From assembly GCA_036012155.1 (NCBI GenBank), contig DASCOT010000224.1:1-8160 (forward strand): a stretch of 8,160 bases of DNA, given 5' to 3'. The notes below the pieces were generated by a model. The model was not told the DNA's origin and ran no database searches. It worked only from the letters and a program-made list of their open reading frames with translations. This document shows positions 1-6,256 of this stretch, one piece after another (the first letter of the stretch is position 1; every line of letters starts with the position of its first letter). The position numbers were made by a program, and so were the translations under genes. This DNA is from DASCOT01 sp036012155. GTDB lineage: Bacteria > Acidobacteriota > UBA890 > WLXD01.

Positions 1-69
1 CATGCAATCAGCGCCCGAAGATCGAGACAACGAATCCGCAAGAGACAGCCGATTAACTGGAGCAAGAGC

Positions 70-2121
70 ATGAGCAACATCCCCATCGAGGCGGTTCCCC
101 TGCTGGGCGGAATTGGCCTGGCAATCGCCATGGCCATCCTCCTGGTCATACGGCGCCGCGATGTTGGCACCGATCAAATGGCCGAGATTGCCGCTCAGAT
201 TCACCAGGGCGCGATGGTGTTCTTGCGTCGCGAATACAGCCGATTGGCCGTCTTCGTCGCGATCGTCGCAGGTCTGCTGGGCTATTTCGTGTCGACCTCG
301 ACCGCCGCGGCGTTTATTACCGGCGCGGCATGTTCGATCGTCGCCGGTTTCGCCGGGATGACGTCAGCGACCTCGGCCAACGTGCGTACAGCGGCGGCAG
401 CGAAGAACGAAGGCCGTGACGCGGCGCTGATGGTGGCTTTCTTGGGCGGTTCTGTAATGGGGTTGTCGGTCGCTAGCCTCGGCTTGCTCGGCGTCGGAGT
501 CTGGTATCTCTGGTATGGGAGTCCCGACACTGCCCACATCATCAACGGGTTCGCGATGGGTGCCTCCTCGATCGCACTGTTTGCCCGTGTCGGCGGCGGC
601 ATCTACACCAAGGCCGCCGACGTCGGCGCCGACCTCGTAGGCAAAGTCGAAGCCGGCATTCCGGAGGACGACCCGCGGAATCCCGGCGTTATTGCTGACA
701 ACGTTGGCGACAATGTGGGCGATGTCGCGGGCATGGGCGCCGACATTTTCGAATCCTACGTGGGCTCGATTATTGCCACGATCGCCCTCGGTGCGACGCT
801 GTTCGGCGAGGAACTCATCGCCATGGCTGCCGACCCGATGGTCGAGGCGGCGCAGGTGAAGAGCTGGTTGATGAGCCTGCCGCTGATGCTGGCGTTCCTG
901 GGCCTCATCTGTTCCCTGCTGGGGATCGCGTCGATGGCGATCCTGAAGCGGTTCGATGCGGCGGCTGCGCTGCGCTGGGCTACAATCGTTGCCGCCGCTC
1001 TCTTCGTCGGTGCGGCATACCTCTATATCGATGCCACCCCGCTGGCCAACGGCATCTGGGCGGCGATCTTCTGGGGAACCGCTGTAGGTCTGTTGATCTC
1101 CTTCATCACCGAGTACTACACGTCTGCAGCCCCGGTACGCCGCATTGCGGCGTCGTCGGAGACGGGTTCCGCGACCAACATCATCAATGGTCTGGCGGTA
1201 GGGTTCGAGTCGACAGCGCTGCCTGTGTTGGCTATCTGCGCCGCGATCTATTTTGCGTTCGACGCTGCCGGTCTGTACGGAATCGGTGTCGCGGCAGTGG
1301 GTATGCTGGCGACCGTGGGCATCACCATGAGCGTCGACGCGTACGGACCCGTAGCGGACAACGCCGGAGGCATCTCGGAGATGGCGGGTCTCGGGCCAGA
1401 CGTCCGCAAGATCACCGACAGTCTCGACTCCGTCGGTAATACCACCGCCGCGATCGGCAAGGGGTTTGCGATCGGATCGGCGGCCCTCACGGCCCTGGCG
1501 TTGTTCGCTGCTTATGCGCAGTCGGTGTCGGATGCCATGCGCCAGGCCGGTGAGCCTGGCGGGCTCGTCATCCTGCTGACCAACCCCCACGTGGTCGTCG
1601 GGATGTTGATCGGCGGTGTGGTGCCCTATCTGGCCGCGGGCCTGACGATGACGGCAGTCGGGCGTGCCGCGGGGGAGCTGGTGGAGGAGATTCGTCGTCA
1701 GTTCCGGGAGATTCCCGGGATCATGGAGGGCACCGGGAAGCCGGATCCGGCCAGGTGTGTGTCGATTGCCGCCGATGCGGCGCTCCGGGAGATGGTGCTA
1801 CCAGGTCTACTCGCCGTGATTGCGCCCGTGGTGGTCGGCTTTGGCCTGGGCGCCGAGGCACTCGGCGGGATGCTGGCGGGCGCGACCGTCGTCGGCGTGT
1901 TGCTGGCGTTGATGATGTCCAACGGCGGCGGCGCCTGGGACAACGCCAAGAAGTTCATCGAGGAAGGCCACCACGGAGGCAAGGGCTCCGATGCCCACAA
2001 GGCGGCTGTCGTGGGTGATACGGTCGGCGATCCGTTCAAGGATACGAGTGGTCCGTCCATGAACATCTTGATAAAGTTGATGTCTGTCGTATCGCTCGTT
2101 ATCGCACCACTTCTGGTGTGA
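70..2121 (+). CDS. hppA: Membrane-bound ion-translocating pyrophosphatase, K+-dependent type
   Basis: This integral membrane pump hydrolyses pyrophosphate to two phosphates and uses the energy to move H+ or Na+ out of the cytoplasm. The 683 residues fall within the family's usual range and form many hydrophobic helices. Visible motifs are the D184-x7-K192-x-E194 signature, the aspartate-rich substrate loop at about 200-220 (DNVGDNVGDVAG), EYYTS at 348-352, and the C-terminal NGGGAWDNAKK (618-628) and GDTVGDPFKDTSG (649-661) blocks. In GNTTAAIGKG (456-465) residue 460 is Ala; K+-independent enzymes have Lys there, so this one is probably K+-dependent. The semi-conserved Glu is E228 in DIFESY, an arrangement shared by Na+ pumps and some H+ pumps, so the pumped ion is undecided. 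The frame is open back to the window edge, but GGAG at 59-62 supports ATG 70. The gap to rpsF is 79 bases. Confidence 0.97.
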   Translation: MSNIPIEAVPLLGGIGLAIAMAILLVIRRRDVGTDQMAEIAAQIHQGAMVFLRREYSRLAVFVAIVAGLLGYFVSTSTAAAFITGAACSIVAGFAGMTSATSANVRTAAAAKNEGRDAALMVAFLGGSVMGLSVASLGLLGVGVWYLWYGSPDTAHIINGFAMGASSIALFARVGGGIYTKAADVGADLVGKVEAGIPEDDPRNPGVIADNVGDNVGDVAGMGADIFESYVGSIIATIALGATLFGEELIAMAADPMVEAAQVKSWLMSLPLMLAFLGLICSLLGIASMAILKRFDAAAALRWATIVAAALFVGAAYLYIDATPLANGIWAAIFWGTAVGLLISFITEYYTSAAPVRRIAASSETGSATNIINGLAVGFESTALPVLAICAAIYFAFDAAGLYGIGVAAVGMLATVGITMSVDAYGPVADNAGGISEMAGLGPDVRKITDSLDSVGNTTAAIGKGFAIGSAALTALALFAAYAQSVSDAMRQAGEPGGLVILLTNPHVVVGMLIGGVVPYLAAGLTMTAVGRAAGELVEEIRRQFREIPGIMEGTGKPDPARCVSIAADAALREMVLPGLLAVIAPVVVGFGLGAEALGGMLAGATVVGVLLALMMSNGGGAWDNAKKFIEEGHHGGKGSDAHKAAVVGDTVGDPFKDTSGPSMNILIKLMSVVSLVIAPLLV

Positions 2122-2164
2122 GAGGAGTCCCCCGCTAACTGGGCACTCTGAGCGAGCGCTCCTC

Positions 2165-2178
2165 GCCCCTCCGGGGGC
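2165..2178 (+). other. Small GC-rich hairpin between hppA and rpsF
   Basis: A five-base-pair stem (GCCCC with GGGGC) closes a four-base loop. The perfect palindrome GAGCGCTC lies just upstream at 2154-2161. The hairpin is followed by AAATTG rather than a T-run, so it is not a standard intrinsic terminator. It may only reflect GC-rich composition. No promoter for rpsF is obvious in this 79-base gap. Confidence 0.3.
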
Positions 2179-2200
2179 CAAATTGTCCGAGAGGAGAACC

Positions 2201-2950
2201 ATGGATAACTTCTACGAAATCCTGGTGATTGCGTCTCCCGACGAAACTGACGAGGGAATCGACGCGATCATCGGTGGCATGCGGCAGCAGCTCGCCGCGT
2301 CCAGTGGCGATGTCATCGACATCAACCGGTGGGGGCGTCGCAAGCTCGCGTATCCCATCCGTAAGCACACCGAGGGCGTCTACCTGCTGATCCATGTAGC
2401 GGGCCCCGCGGCGTTACCCGGGGAGTTCCGTAACTACACCAAGATTCGCGAATCGATTCTTCGAGAGATGGCGGTTCGTCTGAGCGATTTGCAGGTAGAA
2501 GCCGCGCGGCAGGCCATTGCCGAGAGGGGCCCGGTTGACGAGGGGCTGGCCGAATCGCAGATGGAGGCCGCTGACCAGCGCGCCGCCGCGAAGCGTGCCG
2601 AGGCGGAAACGTCGGTGTCCGAACGCGAAGAGGCGACGGAGTCCGATGACGCTGCCGCTACTGCCGATGACGCTGGCGCTACTGCCGCTGACGCTGGCGC
2701 TACTGCCGATGACGAGTCAGCGTCGGCCGACGAGACCGTGGCCGCCGATGACGACAACGCGTCGGTCGAAGAAGTAGTCGCCGAAACCGATGACGCTGAT
2801 GCACCTGCGGAGGCGGTCGACGACGACACGGGCTCCGATGATTCCGACGACGAGTCGGCTGATTCTGATGACGAGCCGGCGGGCGAAGCGCCGCCGGCTG
2901 AAGACAGCTCCGATGGCGCCGCCGAAGGCGAGCCCCAAAAGGAGGACTGA
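2201..2950 (+). CDS. rpsF: Ribosomal protein bS6 with a long acidic repeat tail
   Basis: bS6 binds 16S rRNA together with S18 in the platform of the small ribosomal subunit. Residues 1 to about 100 are a normal S6 domain: it opens with MDNFYEILVI, has the INRWGRRKLAYPI block at 41-53 and YLLIHVAG at 61-68. The protein is 249 residues, while typical S6 is about 95-140. The remaining part begins as a charged, probably helical stretch (about 97-145) and becomes an Ala/Asp/Glu/Ser tail to the end, including a seven-residue tandem repeat at 149-169 and a DSDDE repeat at 214-226. ATG 2201 is chosen because GAGGAG at 2191-2196 precedes it and the S6 fold starts there. An in-frame TTG at 2183 would put that ribosome site inside the gene. 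The rpsR start lies three bases past the stop. Confidence 0.96.
   Translation: MDNFYEILVIASPDETDEGIDAIIGGMRQQLAASSGDVIDINRWGRRKLAYPIRKHTEGVYLLIHVAGPAALPGEFRNYTKIRESILREMAVRLSDLQVEAARQAIAERGPVDEGLAESQMEAADQRAAAKRAEAETSVSEREEATESDDAAATADDAGATAADAGATADDESASADETVAADDDNASVEEVVAETDDADAPAEAVDDDTGSDDSDDESADSDDEPAGEAPPAEDSSDGAAEGEPQKED
2645..2707 (+). repeat. Three tandem 21-base repeats in the rpsF tail
   Basis: Three consecutive in-frame 21-base units (2645-2665, 2666-2686, 2687-2707) encode DDAAATA, DDAGATA and ADAGATA. Units 2 and 3 differ from each other only in the first codon (GAT versus GCT), and units 1 and 2 differ by one base (GCC versus GGC). Such near-identity at the DNA level points to recent slippage or unequal-recombination expansion rather than old protein-level similarity. 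Confidence 0.93.
2840..2878 (+). repeat. Diverged DSDDE repeat in the rpsF tail
   Basis: Two copies of an 18-base coding unit (2840-2857 and 2861-2878) separated by one Ala codon give DSDDES-A-DSDDEP at S6 residues 214-226. The copies use different synonymous codons (TCC/TCT, GAC/GAT), so this duplication looks older than the 21-base array upstream, or has arisen by selection for acidic composition. Confidence 0.7.
2939..2945 (+). promoter_or_regulatory. Ribosome binding site of rpsR inside the end of rpsF
   Basis: AAGGAGG overlaps the last codons of rpsF and sits eight bases before the rpsR ATG. The overlap suggests the two genes are translated from one message, possibly coupled. Confidence 0.85.
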
Positions 2951-2953
2951 ACG

Positions 2954-3178
2954 ATGCGCTCCTTTCGCCCCCGCCGTAAGAAGGTCAGCAAGCTCACGAA
3001 ATCGAACGTCGACTACGTCGACTACAAAGACGTGGAGCTACTGAGGCAGTACATCGATCCCCGCGGCAAAATCATTCCGCGTCGCACGAACGGCAATTCT
3101 GCGCGCCATCAGCGCATGCTGAGTCGCGCCGTGAAGCGCGCGCGCTACATGGCACTGTTGCCGTACGTCTCTGAGTGA
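2954..3178 (+). CDS. rpsR: Ribosomal protein bS18
   Basis: bS18 is the partner of S6 on the small-subunit platform. The 74-residue length is normal. Recognisable parts are the basic N-terminus RPRRKK, the DYKDVELLRQYI segment (23-34), the GKIIPRRTNGNSARHQR block (38-54), and the ending KRARYMALLPY (61-71), which is close to the family consensus. It contains no cysteine at all, so it is a zinc-free form. This is seen in other bacteria and is not by itself a sign of a second copy. The gene starts three bases after the rpsF stop with a strong ribosome site, so the two are almost certainly co-transcribed. Confidence 0.97.
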   Translation: MRSFRPRRKKVSKLTKSNVDYVDYKDVELLRQYIDPRGKIIPRRTNGNSARHQRMLSRAVKRARYMALLPYVSE

Positions 3179-3183
3179 GGCCG

Positions 3184-3217
3184 CCGACGTCCGTGCCCCA
3201 TGACTGCCGGGCGTCGG
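3184..3217 (+). other. Hairpin between rpsR and rplI
   Basis: Bases 3184-3193 (CCGACGTCCG) pair with 3208-3217 (CGGGCGTCGG) to give ten base pairs with one G-U wobble, around a 14-base loop. It lies six bases after the rpsR stop and seven bases before the GAGG ribosome site of rplI at 3225-3228. No T-run follows, so it is better read as a processing, stability or translation-control element than as a terminator. Confidence 0.55.
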
Positions 3218-3236
3218 ACTCATCGAGGACACGATC

Positions 3237-3833
3237 ATGAAGCTGATTCTGAGAGCGAGCGTCACCCACTTGGGCGAGCCAGGTGACCTCGTAGAGGTCA
3301 AGAAAGGTTACGCTCGCAATTACCTTCTACCGAACCGACTGGCCATTCGAGCTACCGAGGCCAACCTCCGTTCGATCGACCATGAGCTCACGCGACTGCG
3401 CGCCGAGGCTGCCGAGAAGCGTGCCCAGGCCGAGATTCTCGCCAAGTCGCTGGCCGATGTGTCACTGACCTTCGCCCGCAAGGTTGCCGACGTCGGTGCC
3501 GGAACGCTCTATGGCTCGGTGAGCGTCGCCGATATCGGCGACGAGCTGACGGAGTTGGGATTCGGCATCCAAAGAGGCGAGATCCATCTCGAGCAGCCGA
3601 TCAAGCAGCTCGGCGAGTACGATGTGCCCCTGTCGCTAGCGCACGGTGTGGCGGCGGCGGTGCATGTGAGCGTGTCCAGTGAGGACGGTGCGGCCGTGGA
3701 GGCTGCTCCGGCCCCCGTCGCCGATGAAGGAGTCGAGCCGATCGATTCTGCTGTCGCCGAGGACATCGATTCTGCTGTGGCCGAGGACGATGTGACCGCC
3801 GCCGACGTCGCCCCTGAGAACGAGGAAGGCTGA
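3237..3833 (+). CDS. rplI: Ribosomal protein bL9 with an acidic C-terminal tail
   Basis: bL9 binds 23S rRNA near the L1 stalk of the large subunit. The N-terminal domain carries the family signature, GEPGDLVEVKKGYARNYLLP (13-32), followed by the long connecting helix (about 41-75) and the C-terminal domain (about 76-148). Typical L9 ends near residue 150. Here about 50 extra residues follow (150-198), rich in Ala, Asp, Glu and Val, containing the octapeptide IDSAVAED twice in a row (169-184). ATG 3237 is supported by GAGG at 3225-3228 and by the perfect family N-terminus MKLILR. It lies 58 bases after rpsR, and 85 bases separate it from the carbamoyltransferase. Confidence 0.97.
   Translation: MKLILRASVTHLGEPGDLVEVKKGYARNYLLPNRLAIRATEANLRSIDHELTRLRAEAAEKRAQAEILAKSLADVSLTFARKVADVGAGTLYGSVSVADIGDELTELGFGIQRGEIHLEQPIKQLGEYDVPLSLAHGVAAAVHVSVSSEDGAAVEAAPAPVADEGVEPIDSAVAEDIDSAVAEDDVTAADVAPENEEG
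3741..3788 (+). repeat. Tandem 24-base duplication in the rplI tail
   Basis: Two adjacent 24-base units (3741-3764 and 3765-3788) differ only at one base (C at 3755, G at 3779, a silent GTC/GTG change) and both encode IDSAVAED. This is a recent in-frame duplication within the acidic extension. Confidence 0.95.
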
Positions 3834-3861
3834 GCGGCGTCAAGCGAAGCGCGCGTAGCAG
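3832..3861 (+). repeat. Left copy of a junction direct repeat
   Basis: GAGCGG at 3832-3837 is followed by 16 extra bases and then CGTAGCAG at 3854-3861. The right copy at 6408-6421 is the uninterrupted GAGCGGCGTAGCAG. The left copy overlaps the rplI stop codon. The 9-mer GAGCGGCGT also occurs by chance within dnaB (6687-6695), so the significance is moderate. Confidence 0.4.
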
Positions 3862-3889
3862 CGGTTCGGTCGCGCTGGCCGCCAACCGC
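3861..3889 (+). other. Possible weak hairpin before the carbamoyltransferase
   Basis: GCGGTT at 3861-3866 can pair with AACCGC at 3884-3889 across a 17-base loop. A competing pairing joins AGCGCG (3848-3853) with CGCGCT (3871-3876). No T-run follows, and no clear promoter or ribosome site was found in this 85-base gap. Confidence 0.25.
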
Positions 3890-3918
3890 AGCCTAACGCC
3901 TGGGTGAACGGTGCCGCG

Positions 3919-5739
3919 ATGAACATCCTCGGGATCTCGGCTTTCTACCACGACTCAGCTGCCTGCTTGGTGCGTGATGACACGATCGTCGCGGCGGCCC
4001 AGGAGGAGCGCTTCACGCGCAAGAAGCACGACTTCCATTTTCCTGCGCGGGCGATCGAGTACTGCCTGAGAACGGGCGATCTCGACGCCTCCGAACTCGA
4101 CGCCGTTGCCTTCTACGACAAGCCGTGGGCCAAGTTCGAGCGCCTCCTCGAGACGTACCTCGCATTTGCCCCCCAGGGACTCGATTCGTTCCTGAAGGCG
4201 ATGCCGCTGTGGCTCAAACAGAAGCTCTGGATGGGGGAGCTGATCGCCAAGGAGACGGGTTTCGAGGGCGACATGCTCTACCCGGAACACCACCAGTCAC
4301 ACGCCGCCTCGGCGTTCTTTCCCTCGCCGTTCGAATCGGCCGCGATCCTCACGATGGACGGGGTCGGTGAATGGGCGACCGCCTCTTGGGGCGCTGGGGT
4401 GGACAACAGCATCGAGCTTGCCGCCGAGCTCAGGTTTCCTCACAGCCTGGGTCTGCTGTACACCGCCTTCACCTACTACACGGGCTTCCGGGTGAACTCC
4501 GGCGAGTACAAAGTCATGGGCCTCGCGCCCTACGGCGAGCCCAAGTATGTAGACCTGATTCTCGACGAGTTGATGGATCTGCGCGAAGACGGCTCCTTTC
4601 GGCTCGACATGAAGTACTTCAATTACTGTCAGGGCCTGACCATGACCTCGGAGGCGTTCCACGAGCTGTTCGGCGCGCCTCCCCGGCAGCCCGAGAGCGA
4701 CCTCACTCAGCGTGAGATGGACCTGGCACGGTCGGTCCAGGAGGTTTGCGAGGAGGTGATGCTGCGGATGGCCAGGCATGTCCGCACCCAGACGGGTGAG
4801 CGCAACCTGGTCATGGCAGGTGGTGTCGCGTTGAACTGCGTAGGCAACGGCAAGATCCTGCGCGCCGGCATCTTCGACGACATTTGGATCCAGCCCGCTG
4901 CCGGTGACGCCGGCGGCGCCTTGGGAGCGGCGCTCTTTGCTGCCCACCAGGTGCACGCCGTGCCGCGTTACACTGCTGCCGGCGGTCGCGATCTGCAGAG
5001 CGGATCCTATCTGGGGCCGGCGTGGAGCGGTGACGAGGTCGAACAGTGGCTTGTCGAGCAGCGTTATCCGTATGAGCGTCACACGGCGGAAACCATTCCC
5101 GACGTCACGGCCGACATACTGGCGGAGGGAAACGTGGTGGGTTGGTTCAGCGGGCGGATGGAGTTCGGGCCGCGAGCGTTGGGCGCGCGAAGCATCATCG
5201 GCGACTCACGCGATCGCGAAATGCAGCGCAAGCTCAACCTGAAGATCAAGTACCGCGAGTCGTTTCGACCCTTTGCACCCAGCTGTCTGGTCGAGGACGT
5301 GTCGGAGTACTTCGAGCTCGATCGGCCGTCGCCCTACATGTTGTTGGTTGCCCCGGTTCGAGAGGAGCGCCGGGTCTCGATGACCGAAGAACAGACGCAG
5401 CTGTTCGGCATCAGCAAACTGAACGTACCGCGGTCCGATATCCCGGCGGTAACACACGTCGACTACTCCGCCCGGGTGCAGACGGTCGATTCGCGCGATC
5501 ATCCGCAGTACCATCGACTGATCGAAGCGTTCAAGGAACGTACCGGCTACGGGATCATCGTCAACACCTCGTTCAACGTCCGCGGCGAGCCGATCGTTTG
5601 CACGCCCGAGGACGCGTATCTCTGCTTCATGCGTACGGAAATGGATGTGCTCGTGCTGCAGGACTGCGTGCTGAAGAAGTCGGACCAGCCGCCCCTCGGT
5701 GACGATGTCGATTGGCGCGATCTCTACGAGTTGGACTAG
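3919..5739 (+). CDS. NodU/TobZ/SxtI-type O-carbamoyltransferase
   Basis: Members of this family activate carbamoyl phosphate with ATP to carbamoyl-adenylate and transfer the carbamoyl group to a hydroxyl of a small molecule or sugar. The 606 residues match the two-domain family. The N-terminal Kae1-like part starts MNILGISAFYHDSAACLV and holds the probable metal site HHQSHAA (124-130, with the H124-xxx-H128 pair), MDG (146-148), AGGVALNC (300-307) and PAAGDAGGALGAAL (326-339). The C-terminal part has SGRMEFGPRALGARS (411-425) and VNTSFNVRGEP (548-558). No key residue appears missing. ATG 3919 is preferred over GTG 3904 because relatives start at the MxILGIS strand; neither has a good ribosome site. 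Length and neighbours resemble SxtI of saxitoxin clusters, but the acceptor here cannot be told from sequence. Confidence 0.93.
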   Translation: MNILGISAFYHDSAACLVRDDTIVAAAQEERFTRKKHDFHFPARAIEYCLRTGDLDASELDAVAFYDKPWAKFERLLETYLAFAPQGLDSFLKAMPLWLKQKLWMGELIAKETGFEGDMLYPEHHQSHAASAFFPSPFESAAILTMDGVGEWATASWGAGVDNSIELAAELRFPHSLGLLYTAFTYYTGFRVNSGEYKVMGLAPYGEPKYVDLILDELMDLREDGSFRLDMKYFNYCQGLTMTSEAFHELFGAPPRQPESDLTQREMDLARSVQEVCEEVMLRMARHVRTQTGERNLVMAGGVALNCVGNGKILRAGIFDDIWIQPAAGDAGGALGAALFAAHQVHAVPRYTAAGGRDLQSGSYLGPAWSGDEVEQWLVEQRYPYERHTAETIPDVTADILAEGNVVGWFSGRMEFGPRALGARSIIGDSRDREMQRKLNLKIKYRESFRPFAPSCLVEDVSEYFELDRPSPYMLLVAPVREERRVSMTEEQTQLFGISKLNVPRSDIPAVTHVDYSARVQTVDSRDHPQYHRLIEAFKERTGYGIIVNTSFNVRGEPIVCTPEDAYLCFMRTEMDVLVLQDCVLKKSDQPPLGDDVDWRDLYELD

Positions 5740-5741
5740 CC

Positions 5742-6146
5742 ATGGCCCCGAAGAAACGGCAAACCGACGCGTCGCAGTTGCGCAAGTTCGGAATCGTGAT
5801 GGCGGTGGCGTTTGCCTCCGTGGGGTCGTTGCTGTTGTGGAGGGAGCGACCGGCGGGGCCGTATCTCCTGTACGTGGGCGCGGCTTTCCTCGTGACCGGA
5901 CTGGTCGTCCCGCGGGTTCTGGCACCCATCGAGCGTCTCTGGATGGCATTGGCCCGCGTTCTGCAAGTTGTCATGACGACGCTGATACTGACGCTGACCT
6001 TCTTTGTCGTGATGACCCCAATGGGCTTCTTGCTTCGGCTGTCAGGAAAGGACCTTCTGGACAAGCGACGAGACCCGGACGCGGAGAGCTATTGGGTACC
6101 GGTGGATCCAGACGGCCCCGTGGCACGTCCGGACAAGCCGTATTAG
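5742..6146 (+). CDS. SxtJ-family small membrane protein
   Basis: The 134-residue protein has three predicted hydrophobic segments, about residues 16-33, 40-58 and 74-99, with a short positively charged N-terminus. Features shared with the SxtJ family as I recall it are LRKFG (13-17), LLLWRERPAGPYL (30-42), the PIERLWMALA stretch (62-71) after the second helix, TPMGFLLRL (92-100) and ESYW (115-118) near the end. The biochemical role is unknown. Family members commonly sit beside O-carbamoyltransferases, which suggests a membrane partner or a step acting on the same product. ATG 5742 begins two bases after the carbamoyltransferase stop and has no obvious ribosome site, so it is probably translated by coupling. 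The C-terminal tail (119-134) is Pro/Asp-rich and polar. Confidence 0.85.
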   Translation: MAPKKRQTDASQLRKFGIVMAVAFASVGSLLLWRERPAGPYLLYVGAAFLVTGLVVPRVLAPIERLWMALARVLQVVMTTLILTLTFFVVMTPMGFLLRLSGKDLLDKRRDPDAESYWVPVDPDGPVARPDKPY

Positions 6147-6148
6147 CG

Positions 6149-6160
6149 TCCACCGGTGGA
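6149..6160. repeat. Perfect 12-base palindrome after the SxtJ-like gene
   Basis: TCCACCGGTGGA begins three bases after the stop codon of the SxtJ-like gene. It could be a small hairpin or a protein-binding dyad. There is no T-run, and no second copy was noticed in the window. Confidence 0.45.
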
Positions 6161-6210
6161 TTGCGGCGGTCCACAGAAGTCGAACCGAGAAAGCCACCAA
6201 CGATGCTGGT

Positions 6211-6244
6211 ATTGCTCCGTGAGCAATCGCTCGATGTCGGAGCA
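6211..6244 (+). promoter_or_regulatory. Two mutually exclusive hairpins before the DUF5989 gene
   Basis: Hairpin A pairs ATTGCTC (6211-6217) with GAGCAAT (6221-6227), a perfect seven-base stem with a three-base loop. Hairpin B pairs TGCTCCG (6213-6219) with CGGAGCA (6238-6244), also seven perfect pairs. They share the same 5' strand, so only one can form. B reaches the first base of the AGGAGG ribosome site at 6244-6249. The arrangement could tune translation of the next gene, but no ligand or regulator is implied by the sequence. Confidence 0.4.
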
Positions 6245-6249
6245 GGAGG
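6244..6249 (+). promoter_or_regulatory. Ribosome binding site of the DUF5989 gene
   Basis: A perfect AGGAGG seven bases before ATG 6257 decides the start. An in-frame ATG at 6203 would add 18 residues but lacks a ribosome site and would place the hairpins and this site inside the coding region. Confidence 0.85.
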
Positions 6250-6256
6250 TATAGGG

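Noticed and set aside
3..56. Open frame from the left edge ending at TAA 54-56, perhaps the tail of an upstream gene
   Set aside because: Only 17 codons are visible with no recognisable motif. It may be real but cannot be supported.
364..1590. A long minus-strand open frame (about 408 codons) opposite hppA
   Set aside because: Its translation is Arg/Gly/Asp-rich low-complexity sequence without recognisable domains, and it lies fully opposite a well-conserved pump gene. Such frames are expected in GC-rich DNA.
2165..2186. Intrinsic terminator after hppA
   Set aside because: The stem is only five pairs and is followed by AAATTG rather than a run of T.
2183..2200. TTG 2183 as the rpsF start
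   Set aside because: It would add MSERRT before the conserved S6 N-terminus, and the ribosome site GAGGAG falls inside that extension.
2434..2997. Minus-strand frame of Ser/Ala-rich sequence opposite the rpsF tail
   Set aside because: It is the mirror of the repetitive acidic codons in rpsF (GAC/GAT read as GTC/ATC, or as Ser in this frame) and has no independent support.
5206..5949. Minus-strand frame of about 247 codons spanning the carbamoyltransferase end and the SxtJ-like gene
   Set aside because: It crosses two real gene boundaries, and its translation shows no family pattern.
5699..6256. Extended plus-strand frame upstream of the DUF5989 ATG
   Set aside because: It overlaps the SxtJ-like gene in another frame and reads as Arg/Gly-rich noise. 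The AGGAGG site and family length place the true start at 6257.
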